Source of the DNA: Rodentibacter ratti
Lineage (GTDB): Bacteria; Pseudomonadota; Gammaproteobacteria; Enterobacterales; Pasteurellaceae
Direction: 5' to 3'
Assembly (NCBI RefSeq): GCF_002000485.1
Contig: NZ_MLAJ01000011.1
Span: 1 to 45,662, forward strand
Length of the DNA stretch: 45,662 nt
Under the pieces are notes generated by a model. It saw only the letters and a list, made by a program, of their open reading frames with translations. It was not told the DNA's origin and searched no databases. This document shows positions 1-9,306 of this stretch, piece after piece. Made by a program: the position numbers and the translations under genes. Position 1 is the stretch's first letter; each line of letters opens with the position of its first letter.

Positions 1-2
1 CA

Positions 3-947
3 ACAGCGGCTGCTAAAACTGTTGTTGAAGGTGATAAAGGCGTAAGCGTTACACCAACTCCTAAAGCAGATGGTAGTATGACTTATACTGTTGCGGCTAA
101 GACCGATGGCACAACAATTAAGATTGATGCCTCAGGTAATATTGCTGCGAATACAGGTACGATTACACCTGCTCCTGTAAATGTAACTGATGCAGCAGGT
201 AATCTTCTTCCAAATGCGGGTAAAGTAACTGTTACAGGTACTCCAGTTGGTAATGAGACTCAGGAGCAAGCAAATGCTCGTGAAGGTAATAAACTAGCAA
301 CTGTGGGAGACGTAGCTAATGCCATTAACAGCGCTGGTTGGGTAGTCAATACTGGTAAAGCAGCAGATCAAACAGCCTTTACAACTGAAGCTGGTACAGC
401 CAAAAAAGTTAGTGCCGGTGATAAAGTTAACTTCCAAGCAGGTAAAAATATGGAAGTGAAACGTGATGGCGACAACATCGTTTACGCAACATCGGATAAT
501 GTATCCTTTAACAGTGTTAATGTTGGTAATACTAATATCACTACTAATGGAATCACTATTAATAATGGTCCAAGTATGACAACAGATGGTATTGATGCAG
601 GTAACAAAGTTATCAGTAGAGTAGCCCCTGGTGTGAAAGATGACGATGCGGTAAATGTAAGCCAACTTAAAGGTGCAGTGAATAATATTAATTCACAACT
701 TAATAAGATGGATAAACGCCGTAAAGCGGGTCACGCTTCCGGATTGGCAGTTGCTGGCTTAATGCAAGCATACCGCGAAGGTCAATCAGCCGTGACTGCA
801 GGTGTTGGTCAATACCAAAACCAAAGTGCAGTGGCAGTAGGTTATTCTCGCATTGCCGATAGTGGTAAATACGGTGTGAAAGCAGCCTTTACTGCGAATA
901 CACAAGGTGAAGTAGGGGGAACATTAAGTGCAGGTTACTTCTGGTAA
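3..947 (+). CDS. Trimeric autotransporter adhesin, C-terminal part (5' end outside window)
   Basis: The frame is open from the window edge (first full codon at position 3) to a TAA at 945-947, so only the last ~314 residues are seen. The body is a low-complexity, Thr/Gly/Asn/Ala-rich stalk with Hia/YadA-like elements (GNKLATVGDVANAIN; GNKVISRVAPG; DDAVNVSQLKG, a typical neck before the anchor). The last ~80 residues form a YadA-type membrane anchor: a short coiled-coil (INSQLNKMDKRRKAG), then four predicted beta strands ending in aromatic FW, the usual signal for outer-membrane insertion. Family knowledge: three chains form one 12-strand barrel and export the stalk for adhesion to host cells or matrix. 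The receptor cannot be told from this fragment. A strong terminator follows directly. Confidence 0.93.
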   Translation, partial: TAAAKTVVEGDKGVSVTPTPKADGSMTYTVAAKTDGTTIKIDASGNIAANTGTITPAPVNVTDAAGNLLPNAGKVTVTGTPVGNETQEQANAREGNKLATVGDVANAINSAGWVVNTGKAADQTAFTTEAGTAKKVSAGDKVNFQAGKNMEVKRDGDNIVYATSDNVSFNSVNVGNTNITTNGITINNGPSMTTDGIDAGNKVISRVAPGVKDDDAVNVSQLKGAVNNINSQLNKMDKRRKAGHASGLAVAGLMQAYREGQSAVTAGVGQYQNQSAVAVGYSRIADSGKYGVKAAFTANTQGEVGGTLSAGYFW

Positions 948-976
948 TCTAACCTCCTCTTAGCTTCCTAAAAACT

Positions 977-1012
977 AAAGACCGGTTTTAATAATAAAAT
1001 CGGTCTTTTTTA
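977..1012 (+). terminator. Rho-independent terminator after the adhesin gene
   Basis: A stem pairs AAAGACCGGTTTTA with TAAAATCGGTCTTT around a short loop and is followed by a T run. It lies 30 bp after the adhesin stop codon. Confidence 0.85.
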
Positions 1013-1111
1013 TTCTTAATTTATTCGATTAATTTGATATAATCATTTTACTGCTGAACAAGTAGCTTAGAAAAATGTAGTTTTAATTTAGATAGACTGC
1101 CGAATAGGCAG

Positions 1112-1142
1112 AAAAAGCGAGGCTCAAAGTCTCGCTTTTTTA
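1112..1142. terminator. Second hairpin terminator, probably bidirectional
   Basis: AAAAAGCGAG and CTCGCTTTTT pair around a loop of about nine bases, with A and T runs on both sides. It sits between the 3' ends of two convergent genes, so it could serve either strand. Confidence 0.7.
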
Positions 1143-1168
1143 TCTGGAAATCGTGGTTTATTATCAAG

Positions 1169-1783
1169 TTATTTAGAATCATAAGTACCGACTAAGTAGG
1201 CTTTATCAAGAATATGTTCTTGCATAGCAAAATGCAAATCGTTGTAACGGAATCCCGGTTTCAGATTGAGTTTTGTGTCAAGCGCATAAACATAAAGTTC
1301 ATAGCGGTGTGGTTTGTTTGGTGGAGCCATTCCGCCGTAACCGGACGCTTCTTCAATAGAAAGTTTGTTTATTTTGTTTGCCCAACTGTTTGCTCCTTGA
1401 ACGAAGTCCTTTGCTGAAATACTCTCATTTTCCACTACTGAAGTACGCTCCAAATCTGCAATTAGCCAGTGTGTCCAAACAAATCCCGCAACTTCGGCAG
1501 CATCTTTATCTTCAAAAACTATTGCAAAGGATTTTGTTTTTTCAGAGGCATTTTTTATTTCAAAAGGAATAGAATAAGAGGGCATTCCATTCTGGGTAAA
1601 TTGTGTACCGCGTTTGCCGAATCTATCGGCAAATTTCCCATCTACAATGGCAGAACTGGTTACCCGCATCCCTCCTTCAGTTTTCATTTTTTGTGCTGTT
1701 GAGCAAGCTGAAAGAGCTGAAGACAAGAGCATAATGAACCCGCTTGTACGAATAATTTTATTGATATGACTTGTTTTTTTCAT
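1169..1783 (-). CDS. YbhB/YbcL-family (PEBP-like) lipoprotein
   Basis: 204 residues. The N-terminus has a basic stretch, a hydrophobic core and a lipobox (LSAC, cysteine at about residue 26), so it is predicted to be a lipoprotein. The remainder matches the bacterial phosphatidylethanolamine-binding-protein/Raf-kinase-inhibitor-like family: an SIPFEIKN-type strand, DKDAAEVAGFVWTHWLIADL (equivalent to the DPDAP...HW ligand-site region) and GYGGMAPPNKPHRYELYVYALD (the conserved GxxPPxGxHRY segment). E. coli YbhB and YbcL are members. Their physiological role is not well defined and I infer no substrate. The gene is alone on the minus strand between the adhesin and tmRNA, and the ATG follows an AGGT-type ribosome site. 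Confidence 0.88.
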   Translation of the reverse strand: MKKTSHINKIIRTSGFIMLLSSALSACSTAQKMKTEGGMRVTSSAIVDGKFADRFGKRGTQFTQNGMPSYSIPFEIKNASEKTKSFAIVFEDKDAAEVAGFVWTHWLIADLERTSVVENESISAKDFVQGANSWANKINKLSIEEASGYGGMAPPNKPHRYELYVYALDTKLNLKPGFRYNDLHFAMQEHILDKAYLVGTYDSK

Positions 1784-1985
1784 AGAGACCTACCTTTTTC
1801 AGACTGATACATAAGTTGCATAACTTTAGATTAGACGAATAAGGTGGAGTAAATCTTACATAAATTTTTTAAATTGACAGTTTTTCTGATATAAGTGCAA
1901 AGCTTGGTAGGAGTGCTTTTGTAGAGAAAAGTGCGGTGGGATTGATGCTCACATTCGGATCATTTTTAGTTGTATTTGAGTGGCA

Positions 1986-2046
1986 TTAAAAAACCGCAAA
2001 ACAATCTAAACCTTTGATTTTATGGTTGTAGTTGTATTGCGGTTAT
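1986..2046 (-). terminator. Terminator of tmRNA
   Basis: Read on the minus strand, AACCGCAA pairs with TTGCGGTT across an A/T-rich loop of about 37 bases and runs into TTTTTT. It lies just downstream of the tmRNA 3' CCA. Confidence 0.6.
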
Positions 2047-2054
2047 ATTAAATC

Positions 2055-2419
2055 TGGTGGAGCTGGCGGGAGTTGAACCCGCGTCCGAAATTACTCTACC
2101 TTCAGTACTACACGTTTAGTCAGTCTTTAGTTTCACTTAAGCATGCGGACAGACACGCTAAACTTAAATTAGTTTGGTTTAATTTAATGCTTCGATCCTC
2201 AAACGGCGGCTTCCACACGATCTCGTTTTGGTTTGACTCCGCGTTATCCCCGTCTTACGAGCGGAAGCTGGGGCGTGAAGGCTAAATGCAGGTTATTAAG
2301 CTGCTAAAGCGTATTGTTCGTCGTTTGCGACTATTTTTTTGCGGTTTATTTACGAGGCCTACCGCACCTCGACGTGCACCTTGGGCTTCGCTAATCCCGT
2401 CGAATCCAGAATCAGCCCC
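2055..2419 (-). ncRNA. ssrA: Transfer-messenger RNA (tmRNA)
   Basis: About 365 nt. On the minus strand the 5' end begins GGGGCTGATTCTGGATTCGA and the 3' end carries the T-arm GGTTCAACTCCCGCC with an encoded CCA, together forming the tRNA-like domain. The tag reading frame lies at 2328-2296: resume codon GCA, peptide ANDEQYALAA, then TAA. To my recollection this equals the Haemophilus influenzae tag. tmRNA with SmpB rescues stalled ribosomes and marks the product for proteolysis. A TACACT hexamer at 2437-2432 is a likely -10 element. It lies slightly too far from the mature 5' end, which fits a short leader removed by RNase P. Confidence 0.97.
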
Positions 2420-2526
2420 AAAATTTCGGCAAGTGTAGCAAAAAAGAGAAGCGAATAAAAGAATCTATTTATTAATCCTCTGTATTAGGTTAGAATTCGA
2501 CCATTTTTTATTAAAGGAAAAACATA

Positions 2527-3021
2527 ATGAAAAATTTAAAACTTTTCATCACAGTTTCAATGGCATCGCTGTTTTTGGCAATGAATACATTTGCGGCGCC
2601 GACAAAAGCATCTTCAAAAACAACGAGTAAAAAAGAGGCTGCCGCTGAGGTAAATTCTATTTCACAGGCTGTTTCGATTGATGTTGAAGATCGTCAATTA
2701 ATGATTGATAACAATGGTCAAGCGTTGGTGGTGTTTAAATATGTAGTGACAAATACCAGCAATAAACCTATTTCAAATATTCAATGGATAAGTGCTTATG
2801 TGAGTAAACGTGAGGTAATTCACAGTCAAAATATGCAGCTTGAGTTGGAATCAAATTTAATGCCGGGTAAATCAATTACAATTAATTTACAAATTCCGTT
2901 TGTTCAAATTGATGAAAAATTTAGATCTGCTTTTACAGATTTACAAGCTAGAATTGACATCTATCCAATCGATCGTGTTGTTCGATTTAATGACAAAAAA
3001 GAACTTCGCGAACAGAAATAA
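2527..3021 (+). CDS. Small exported protein of unknown function
   Basis: 164 residues. The first ~23 form a clear Sec signal peptide ending in TFAA/PTK. A Lys/Ser/Thr/Ala-rich linker follows, then a ~110-residue beta-rich domain (VSIDVEDRQLMIDNNGQALVVFKYVVTNTSNKPISNIQW...). Its pattern, a polar residue-rich strand ending in VVTNTSNKPI, resembles small periplasmic Ig-like folds, but I do not recognise the family firmly. There is no lipobox cysteine. A good ribosome site (AAAGGAAAAAC) precedes the ATG. It diverges from tmRNA and is followed by a weak hairpin without a T run, so it may be co-transcribed with dinB. Confidence 0.75.
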   Translation: MKNLKLFITVSMASLFLAMNTFAAPTKASSKTTSKKEAAAEVNSISQAVSIDVEDRQLMIDNNGQALVVFKYVVTNTSNKPISNIQWISAYVSKREVIHSQNMQLELESNLMPGKSITINLQIPFVQIDEKFRSAFTDLQARIDIYPIDRVVRFNDKKELREQK

Positions 3022-3132
3022 CCTTTCCTGATATAAGCTTGCAGATATGCAGGCTTATTGTATATGTATGGTTGAACAGTGGTTTTGTTATCGCTATACT
3101 AAACACCTGTATTTTTAACCGCACTTTGATTT

Positions 3133-4200
3133 ATGTTTTTCACCCACAAAATTATTCATATTGATATGGATTGTTTTTATGCTTCGGTAGAGATTCGTGA
3201 TAATCCTTCCTTGCAGGGGAAACCTGTTGCTGTGGGGGGAAGTTCCCGCGAGCGTGGGGTTTTAACAACATGCAATTATGAAGCGAGAAAATTTGGTTTG
3301 CATAGTGCAATGCCAACGGCACAGGCGGTGAAAAAATGCCCAAATCTCATTCTTGTGCCGGTGAATATACCTCTGTATAAACAGGTTTCGGCGCAAATTC
3401 ATCAGATTTTTCGCCGTTATACCGATATTATTGAGCCTCTTTCCTTAGATGAAGCTTATTTGGATGTAACAGATTGCAAAAAATGTTTAGGATCAGCGAC
3501 TTTGATTGCAAAAGAAATACGCCAGGCGATTTTTGATGAATTGAAATTAACCGCTTCAGCCGGAATTGCACCGCTTAAATTTCTTGCAAAAGTCGCCTCT
3601 GATATGAATAAACCCAATGGACAGTTTGTGATAAAGCCTGATGACGTGGATGAATTTGTGAAATCCTTACCTTTGAAAAAAATTCCGGGAGTGGGAAAGG
3701 TAACATCACAACGTTTATTAGAGATGGGATTGGAACGATGTGGGGATGTGCAGAAATTAGATCAAACAATATTACTCAATCAATTTGGCAAAATAGGCAA
3801 ACGAATTTGGGATTTTAGCCATGGCATTGATGAACGAGAAGTGCAACCTCATCGGGAGCGTAAATCTGTGGGCGTAGAACGTACGTTGGTCGAAAATATC
3901 CATCATCTGGAGCAGGGCATTGCATTATTGGATAAACTCTACCTAGAACTCATTCAGCGTCTTGAACGTAGCGTGCCAAATACGCCATTGTCTGCTTTTC
4001 GTAAAATAGGGGTAAAACTTAAATTTGAGGATTTTCAAGTGACCACTTTAGAAAAAACGGGCTTGCCATTGTCATTATCAGGGTTTCAACAGCTATTAAC
4101 GCAGATTTGGCAACGGAGTAAGGGAAAATCAGTACGATTAATCGGATTACAGGTTAATTTACCCGAAGAAAATAAACATGAGCAAATGAGCCTTTGGTGA
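3133..4200 (+). CDS. dinB: DNA polymerase IV (translesion, Y family)
   Basis: 355 residues, the usual length for E. coli-type Pol IV. The Y-family catalytic sites are visible: IHIDMDCFYASVE near residues 9-21 (first Mg-binding Asp) and SLDEAYLDVT near residues 102-111 (Asp-Glu pair). Then come the helix-hairpin-helix thumb (KKIPGVGKVTSQRLLEMG) and a little-finger domain (RKSVGVERTL...). The C-terminus ends QMSLW, resembling a beta-clamp-binding QxxLF peptide. It copies past damaged bases with low fidelity. A TATACT -10 element lies upstream. I could not find a convincing LexA operator. Confidence 0.97.
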   Translation: MFFTHKIIHIDMDCFYASVEIRDNPSLQGKPVAVGGSSRERGVLTTCNYEARKFGLHSAMPTAQAVKKCPNLILVPVNIPLYKQVSAQIHQIFRRYTDIIEPLSLDEAYLDVTDCKKCLGSATLIAKEIRQAIFDELKLTASAGIAPLKFLAKVASDMNKPNGQFVIKPDDVDEFVKSLPLKKIPGVGKVTSQRLLEMGLERCGDVQKLDQTILLNQFGKIGKRIWDFSHGIDEREVQPHRERKSVGVERTLVENIHHLEQGIALLDKLYLELIQRLERSVPNTPLSAFRKIGVKLKFEDFQVTTLEKTGLPLSLSGFQQLLTQIWQRSKGKSVRLIGLQVNLPEENKHEQMSLW

Positions 4201-4241
4201 TATAATTCGCCCCTTTCTATGGGATAACTGCCGGAGAAGTC

Positions 4242-4778
4242 ATGGAACATCAACTCGATGATATTATCGCAATTTTTAATCAATGTTTTGAACAAGAATA
4301 CAATACCCGCCTTGTAAAAGGGGGGGAAGAACCCATCTACATTCCGGCAAATGGGGACGTGCCCTACAATGCAATCTATTTTGCACGGGGTTTTTATAGC
4401 AGCGCATTGCACGAAATCGCCCATTGGCTGGTGGCCGGCAAAGAACGTCGTAAATTAGAAGATTTTGGCTATTGGTATGAGCCGGATGGACGTTCTGAGG
4501 CGCGCCAGCGTGATTTTGAAAAAGTGGAAGTTAAACCTCAAGCCTTAGAGTGGATTCTTGCCACCACAGCCGGTTTTCGTTATTTTGCCAGTGCCGACAA
4601 TCTCAACGGCAATCCCGGAGATACCCAACCTTTCAAACAAGCTGTCTACGAACAAGTAAAAATCTATGCACAAAAAGGCTTGCCTAAACGAGCAGAAACC
4701 TTACGAAAAGCCTTGGCGGATTTTTATGGCACGGAAGATCACATTGATTTGAGCAAATTTGATGTGAATCGGATCTAA
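4242..4778 (+). CDS. epmC: Elongation factor P hydroxylase
   Basis: 178 residues and closely similar to E. coli YfcM/EpmC across its length. The metal-binding motif HEIAHW (about residues 65-70) and the conserved DFGYWYEPDGRSEARQRDFEKVEVKPQALEW block are present. EpmC hydroxylates the lysine that EpmA/EpmB have beta-lysylated on EF-P, the last step of EF-P maturation. None of the other epm genes is in the window. It begins 41 bp after dinB with a GGAGAAG ribosome site and may share its transcript. Confidence 0.92.
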   Translation: MEHQLDDIIAIFNQCFEQEYNTRLVKGGEEPIYIPANGDVPYNAIYFARGFYSSALHEIAHWLVAGKERRKLEDFGYWYEPDGRSEARQRDFEKVEVKPQALEWILATTAGFRYFASADNLNGNPGDTQPFKQAVYEQVKIYAQKGLPKRAETLRKALADFYGTEDHIDLSKFDVNRI

Positions 4779-4960
4779 AAGTGCGGTTAGTTTTATGCAT
4801 AATTACTGATGTGATTATTTATGGCTCCGCGACGGTTGCAAAGCCTGCGTTCAAAAAACGTTGTTTTGGGTGACCGCACTTTCCAGGCTGTCAATTTTGC
4901 CTAAAATCGGCTAGAATGCGCTGATTTTGTTAGAGATTTGAAATATAAAAGAAAAAGAAG

Positions 4961-6043
4961 ATGAAAGAATCCATTATTGTAAAACTTGAAAGTTTAAAAG
5001 AACGTTACGAAGAATTAGAAGCGCTGCTGGGCGATGCTTCGGTGATTAGTGATCAGGATAAATTCCGTGCTTATTCTAAAGAGTATGCGCAACTTGAAGA
5101 TGTGGTGAAATGTTTTCATCGCTGGACACAACTTAATAGCAACATTGAAGAAGCGGAAATGTTGTTAGATGATCCGGAAATGAAAGAGATGGCACAAATG
5201 GAAATTGAAGAATCCAAAGCAGAAATTGAAGAAGTGGAACAACAGCTTCAAATTCTCTTATTGCCAAAAGATCCGAATGATGAATATAACTGCTATTTGG
5301 AAATTCGTGCCGGAACAGGGGGAGACGAAGCGGGAATTTTTGCCGGTGATTTATTCCGTATGTATAGCCGTTATGCTGAAAGTAAACGTTGGCGTGTGGA
5401 AATGCTCAGTGCCAATGAAAGCGAGCAGGGCGGCTATAAAGAAGTGATTGTCAAAGTCAGTGGTGAAGGGGTGTACGGTCAGTTAAAATTTGAATCGGGC
5501 GGTCATCGTGTACAACGTGTGCCGAAAACCGAATCTCAAGGGCGTATTCATACTTCTGCTTGTACCGTTGCGGTCATGCCGGAATTGCCGGAATCGGAAA
5601 TGCCGGAAATTAATCCTGCGGATTTGCGTATTGATACTTATCGCTCATCAGGCGCAGGCGGCCAGCACGTCAATACCACCGATTCGGCTGTGCGAATTAC
5701 CCACATTCCAACGGGCATTGTAGTGGAATGTCAGGATGAACGCTCACAGCATAAAAACAAAGCCAAAGCAATGTCTGTGCTTGCCTCACGCATTGTCCAA
5801 GCGGAGCAAGAACGCCAAGCGGCGGAACAAACGGATATGCGCCGTAATTTATTAGGATCCGGCGACCGTTCGGATAAAATTCGTACCTATAATTATCCGC
5901 AAGGACGGGTGACTGATCATCGCATTAATTTAACCCTTTATCGTTTAGACGAAGTGATGAACGGTAAAATTGATGAGCTGATCCAGCCGATCATCACCGA
6001 ATATCAAGCGGATCAATTGGCGGCATTATCTGAAACGAATTAA
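4961..6043 (+). CDS. prfA: Peptide chain release factor 1
   Basis: 360 residues, standard RF1 length. The GGQ peptidyl-hydrolysis loop is present ([10 protein letters not shown], near residues 230-240). The stop-codon-reading tripeptide is P-K-T in [13 protein letters not shown], the RF1-type PxT that reads UAA/UAG; E. coli has PAT at the same place. The N-terminal half is a long charged helical domain. It heads a run in which the third gene, prmC, encodes the enzyme that methylates the GGQ glutamine. A hairpin terminator follows, so the downstream genes may also be transcribed by readthrough or from their own promoter. Confidence 0.98.
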   Translation: MKESIIVKLESLKERYEELEALLGDASVISDQDKFRAYSKEYAQLEDVVKCFHRWTQLNSNIEEAEMLLDDPEMKEMAQMEIEESKAEIEEVEQQLQILLLPKDPNDEYNCYLEIRAGTGGDEAGIFAGDLFRMYSRYAESKRWRVEMLSANESEQGGYKEVIVKVSGEGVYGQLKFESGGHRVQRVPKTESQGRIHTSACTVAVMPELPESEMPEINPADLRIDTYRSSGAGGQHVNTTDSAVRITHIPTGIVVECQDERSQHKNKAKAMSVLASRIVQAEQERQAAEQTDMRRNLLGSGDRSDKIRTYNYPQGRVTDHRINLTLYRLDEVMNGKIDELIQPIITEYQADQLAALSETN

Positions 6044-6049
6044 CGAGTA

Positions 6050-6077
6050 GGGCATCTGATCTCAGATGCTCTTTTTT
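6050..6077 (+). terminator. Hairpin terminator after prfA
   Basis: GCATCTG and CAGATGC pair around ATCT, followed by TCTTTTTT. It is only 8 bp past the prfA stop codon. Confidence 0.75.
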
Positions 6078-6096
6078 ACTTTTAGGGAGCAATAAA

Positions 6097-6552
6097 ATGC
6101 TAGTTGAAAATCCACAGGATAAAAAAATGCAAGATGCGGAATTTTCCTCATTTTCCCAAACTTCACAGCCGGTGTTGGCGAGTCGTTTTAAACGCTGGCT
6201 TGCCAGTTTGATTAACGCTGTGCTTTTATGGATTGTGCCCATCATTGGTTTTGTATTTGGGGATTTTACCGGCTTGTTATCTATTCTGCTTTATTTGGGA
6301 TTACAAATCTATTTTATGAAAACCTATGGACAAACTATTGCAAAACGTTGGTTAGGATTACGAGTGTTGGATTACCAAAGCCAACAACCGTTAACCTTTG
6401 GTAAATATATTGGGCGGGAAGCCATTGATTTTTTATTTGCGTGGACGAGTTTTTTGCTCATTATCAGCGGTATTGTGGCACTCGTGCGTGATGATCGCCG
6501 TTCTTTAACGGATTTAATCATTGGCACGCAGGTTATTCAAGACACAAAATAA
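6097..6552 (+). CDS. RDD-family membrane protein
   Basis: 151 residues. The RDD fold is recognisable: the first Arg-rich segment ASRFKRWLASLINAVLLW, hydrophobic helices at about residues 40-60 and 65-82, the middle TIAKRWLGLRVLD block with its conserved Arg/Lys, and a third helix near residues 115-130 followed by RDDRRSLTDLIIGTQVI (the typical DxxxGT end). The family consists of small inner-membrane proteins of mostly unknown function, some proposed as ion exchangers. The stop codon overlaps the prmC start by one base (TAATG), so the two are translationally coupled. In E. coli this slot between prmC and the kdsA cluster is held by SirB2-type genes instead. Confidence 0.9.
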   Translation: MLVENPQDKKMQDAEFSSFSQTSQPVLASRFKRWLASLINAVLLWIVPIIGFVFGDFTGLLSILLYLGLQIYFMKTYGQTIAKRWLGLRVLDYQSQQPLTFGKYIGREAIDFLFAWTSFLLIISGIVALVRDDRRSLTDLIIGTQVIQDTK

Positions 6553-7439
6553 TGAATTATCAACAATGGCTGGGGCAAGCATCAAACGCCTTAAATAAAG
6601 CTAATCCCCAAGAAAACGGCAAAACCGATGCTTTAGTGTTATTACAATTTGCCACAGGAAAATCCCGTACACAAATTTTAGCTTTTGATGAAACTGAAAT
6701 TGAGGAAAAAGTGCGGTCAAATTTAACCGCACTTTTAACACGCCGTTTGAAAGGTGAACCTATTGCCTATATTTTGGGGGAAAAAGAATTTTGGTCACTA
6801 TCATTAAATGTGACTGAAAGCACCTTAATTCCCCGTCCTGATACGGAAATTTTAGTGGAACAGGCATTGGTGATTACAAGGGAAAAACTCCAAAAAAAAC
6901 CACCGCACTTTCGCATACTGGATCTTGGCACGGGGACAGGGGCAATCGCTTTAGCCTTGGCTGCAGAATTAACGCCAATTTGTGAAAAACAATCTACCGA
7001 ATTAATGATTACCGGGGGCGATTTGATCCCCAATGCGGTGGAATTAGCGAAATCCAATGCAGAAAAAAATCAACTCAATGTCCGCTTTTTCCAAAGCCAA
7101 TGGTTTGACAATGTGGAAGGAAAATTTGATTTGATTGTCAGCAATCCGCCTTATATTGATGAAAGCGATGAACATTTAAAGCAAGGCGATGTGCGTTTTG
7201 AGCCCCTTTCTGCTTTAGTCGCAGCTGAACAAGGTTATGGGGATTTACGCCATATTATCGAACAAGCCCCCGCTTATTTAAATGAGGGCGGTGCATTGTT
7301 GTTGGAACATGGCTGGCAACAAGGTGAAAAAGTGCGGTCAATTTTTGCGGAAAATCATTGGGAAAAGATTGCAACTGTACGTGATTATGGCGACAATGAG
7401 CGCATTACATACGGTTTTTGGAAAAGTCATGAAATATAA
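6552..7439 (+). CDS. prmC: Peptide chain release factor N5-glutamine methyltransferase
   Basis: 295 residues. An N-terminal helical domain is followed by a SAM-dependent Rossmann methyltransferase: motif I ILDLGTGTGAIALALA (about residues 121-136) and the amide-methylating signature SNPPYID. PrmC (HemK) methylates the glutamine of the GGQ loop in RF1 and RF2, so its neighbour prfA encodes its substrate. The start overlaps the preceding stop by one base and its end overlaps the next gene by 11 bases. Three uptake-signal sequences lie inside the gene, a pattern common in Pasteurellaceae core genes. Confidence 0.97.
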   Translation: MNYQQWLGQASNALNKANPQENGKTDALVLLQFATGKSRTQILAFDETEIEEKVRSNLTALLTRRLKGEPIAYILGEKEFWSLSLNVTESTLIPRPDTEILVEQALVITREKLQKKPPHFRILDLGTGTGAIALALAAELTPICEKQSTELMITGGDLIPNAVELAKSNAEKNQLNVRFFQSQWFDNVEGKFDLIVSNPPYIDESDEHLKQGDVRFEPLSALVAAEQGYGDLRHIIEQAPAYLNEGGALLLEHGWQQGEKVRSIFAENHWEKIATVRDYGDNERITYGFWKSHEI

Positions 7440-8232
7440 TAAACGAGCGTTATACGATCAATTTGTCAGTTTTTATCATATTATTTCTGATGATTATGAG
7501 GAATCAAAGGTTAGCATTCGAGGAAAAATGGGCGCTTTCGTACGTAGAGCACGCCGTGAAATTTCACCGGATTGGTCGGCCGAAGATCGTATTAATGGTT
7601 TATTACAGCTGGTTTATCGGGAATGGGGCTTTCACTGCGATCCGAATAATTATTTTCGCTCAAGAAATCTATATTTGCCCTATGTCTTAGAATATCGGGA
7701 AGGGATGCCGGTAAGTCTTGGAGCAATTATTTTATACCTTGCGGAAGCCTTAGATTTACCGATTTACCCTGTTAATTTCCCAACCCAACTGATTTTACGT
7801 GCTGAATTTGATGATCGGATAGCGTTTATTGATCCTTGGAACGGTAGCTATATTTCTCAAGAAAAATTACAACAGTTTTATGAGGGGACATTTGGCTTTG
7901 GTGCGCAAATTCAGCCTGAGGAACTTGACCGAGCAGACCTCCAACTTCTTTTTTCTCGCTTTGAACAGCTCGCCAAAAATGCTTTAATTCGGGAAGAACA
8001 TAATGATATGGCATTTCGTTATATTGAATCACTGGTTCACCGATCTGATGATCCCTACAATATCCGTGATCGTGGTTTGGTATTAGCACAAATGGGCGCA
8101 TATCCTATGGCTTTGAAAGATTTAGAGTATTTTGTTGATAAATGTCCGCAAGATCCAACCTCAACATTAATTCGCACACAACTTTCAGAACTTAAAAATG
8201 AGCTTGAGCAAGCTCCTCACGCTATTCATTAA
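7429..8232 (+). CDS. SirB1-family transglutaminase-like/TPR protein
   Basis: I place the start at the ATG at 7429 (MKYNKRALYDQF), giving 267 residues, close to the E. coli homologue YchA. The frame also extends upstream inside prmC but without family similarity. The N-terminal part is the SirB1/transglutaminase-like domain (YFRSRNLYLPYVLEYREGMPVSLGAIILYLAEALDLP). The C-terminal ~80 residues look like tetratricopeptide repeats (NIRDRGLVLAQMGAYPMALKDLEYFVDKCPQDP). In enterobacteria the same gene lies between prmC and kdsA. Its biochemical role is unknown. It overlaps prmC by 11 bp and kdsA follows after 13 bp, so it is part of one operon. Confidence 0.92.
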   Translation: MKYNKRALYDQFVSFYHIISDDYEESKVSIRGKMGAFVRRARREISPDWSAEDRINGLLQLVYREWGFHCDPNNYFRSRNLYLPYVLEYREGMPVSLGAIILYLAEALDLPIYPVNFPTQLILRAEFDDRIAFIDPWNGSYISQEKLQQFYEGTFGFGAQIQPEELDRADLQLLFSRFEQLAKNALIREEHNDMAFRYIESLVHRSDDPYNIRDRGLVLAQMGAYPMALKDLEYFVDKCPQDPTSTLIRTQLSELKNELEQAPHAIH

Positions 8233-8236
8233 TTAA

Positions 8237-9100
<864 letters not shown>

Positions 9101-9154
9101 TGGCGAAGTGCGGTTAAAGTAGGAAGATTTTTTGAGATGATGTGTTGTTTATTT

Positions 9155-9220
9155 GTAGGGACACACTGCGTGTGTCCGCTATAAAATAGTGATAATCGGA
9201 CACACGCAGTGTGTCCCTGC
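9155..9220. repeat. REP pair, inverted (kdsA-hprA gap)
   Basis: Two 24-bp copies of one element lie in opposite orientation at 9155-9178 and 9197-9220, 18 bp apart. The core GGACACACTGCGTGTGTCC is itself an 8-bp palindrome around TGC. The same element appears at three other loci in this window, including next to the RAYT transposase gene. One copy ends CCCTGC rather than CCCTAC. Confidence 0.92.
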
Positions 9221-9306
9221 ATTTCATTGAAATTACTGTTTTTGTGCATTTGCAGACATCATACCGAAATTTTGACCGCACTTTTTAACTAAAAAAGGAG
9301 AACATC

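Noticed and set aside
2073-2285. 70-codon open frame on the plus strand
   Set aside because: It lies entirely within tmRNA on the opposite strand and has no ribosome site.
3035-3060. Terminator between the small exported protein gene and dinB
   Set aside because: AAGCTTGCA/TGCAGGCTT can pair, but no T run follows, so I do not call it a terminator.
3060-3132. LexA operator at dinB
   Set aside because: Only half-site resemblance (CTGTAT, ACAG-like pieces) without proper spacing. SOS control cannot be supported from the sequence.
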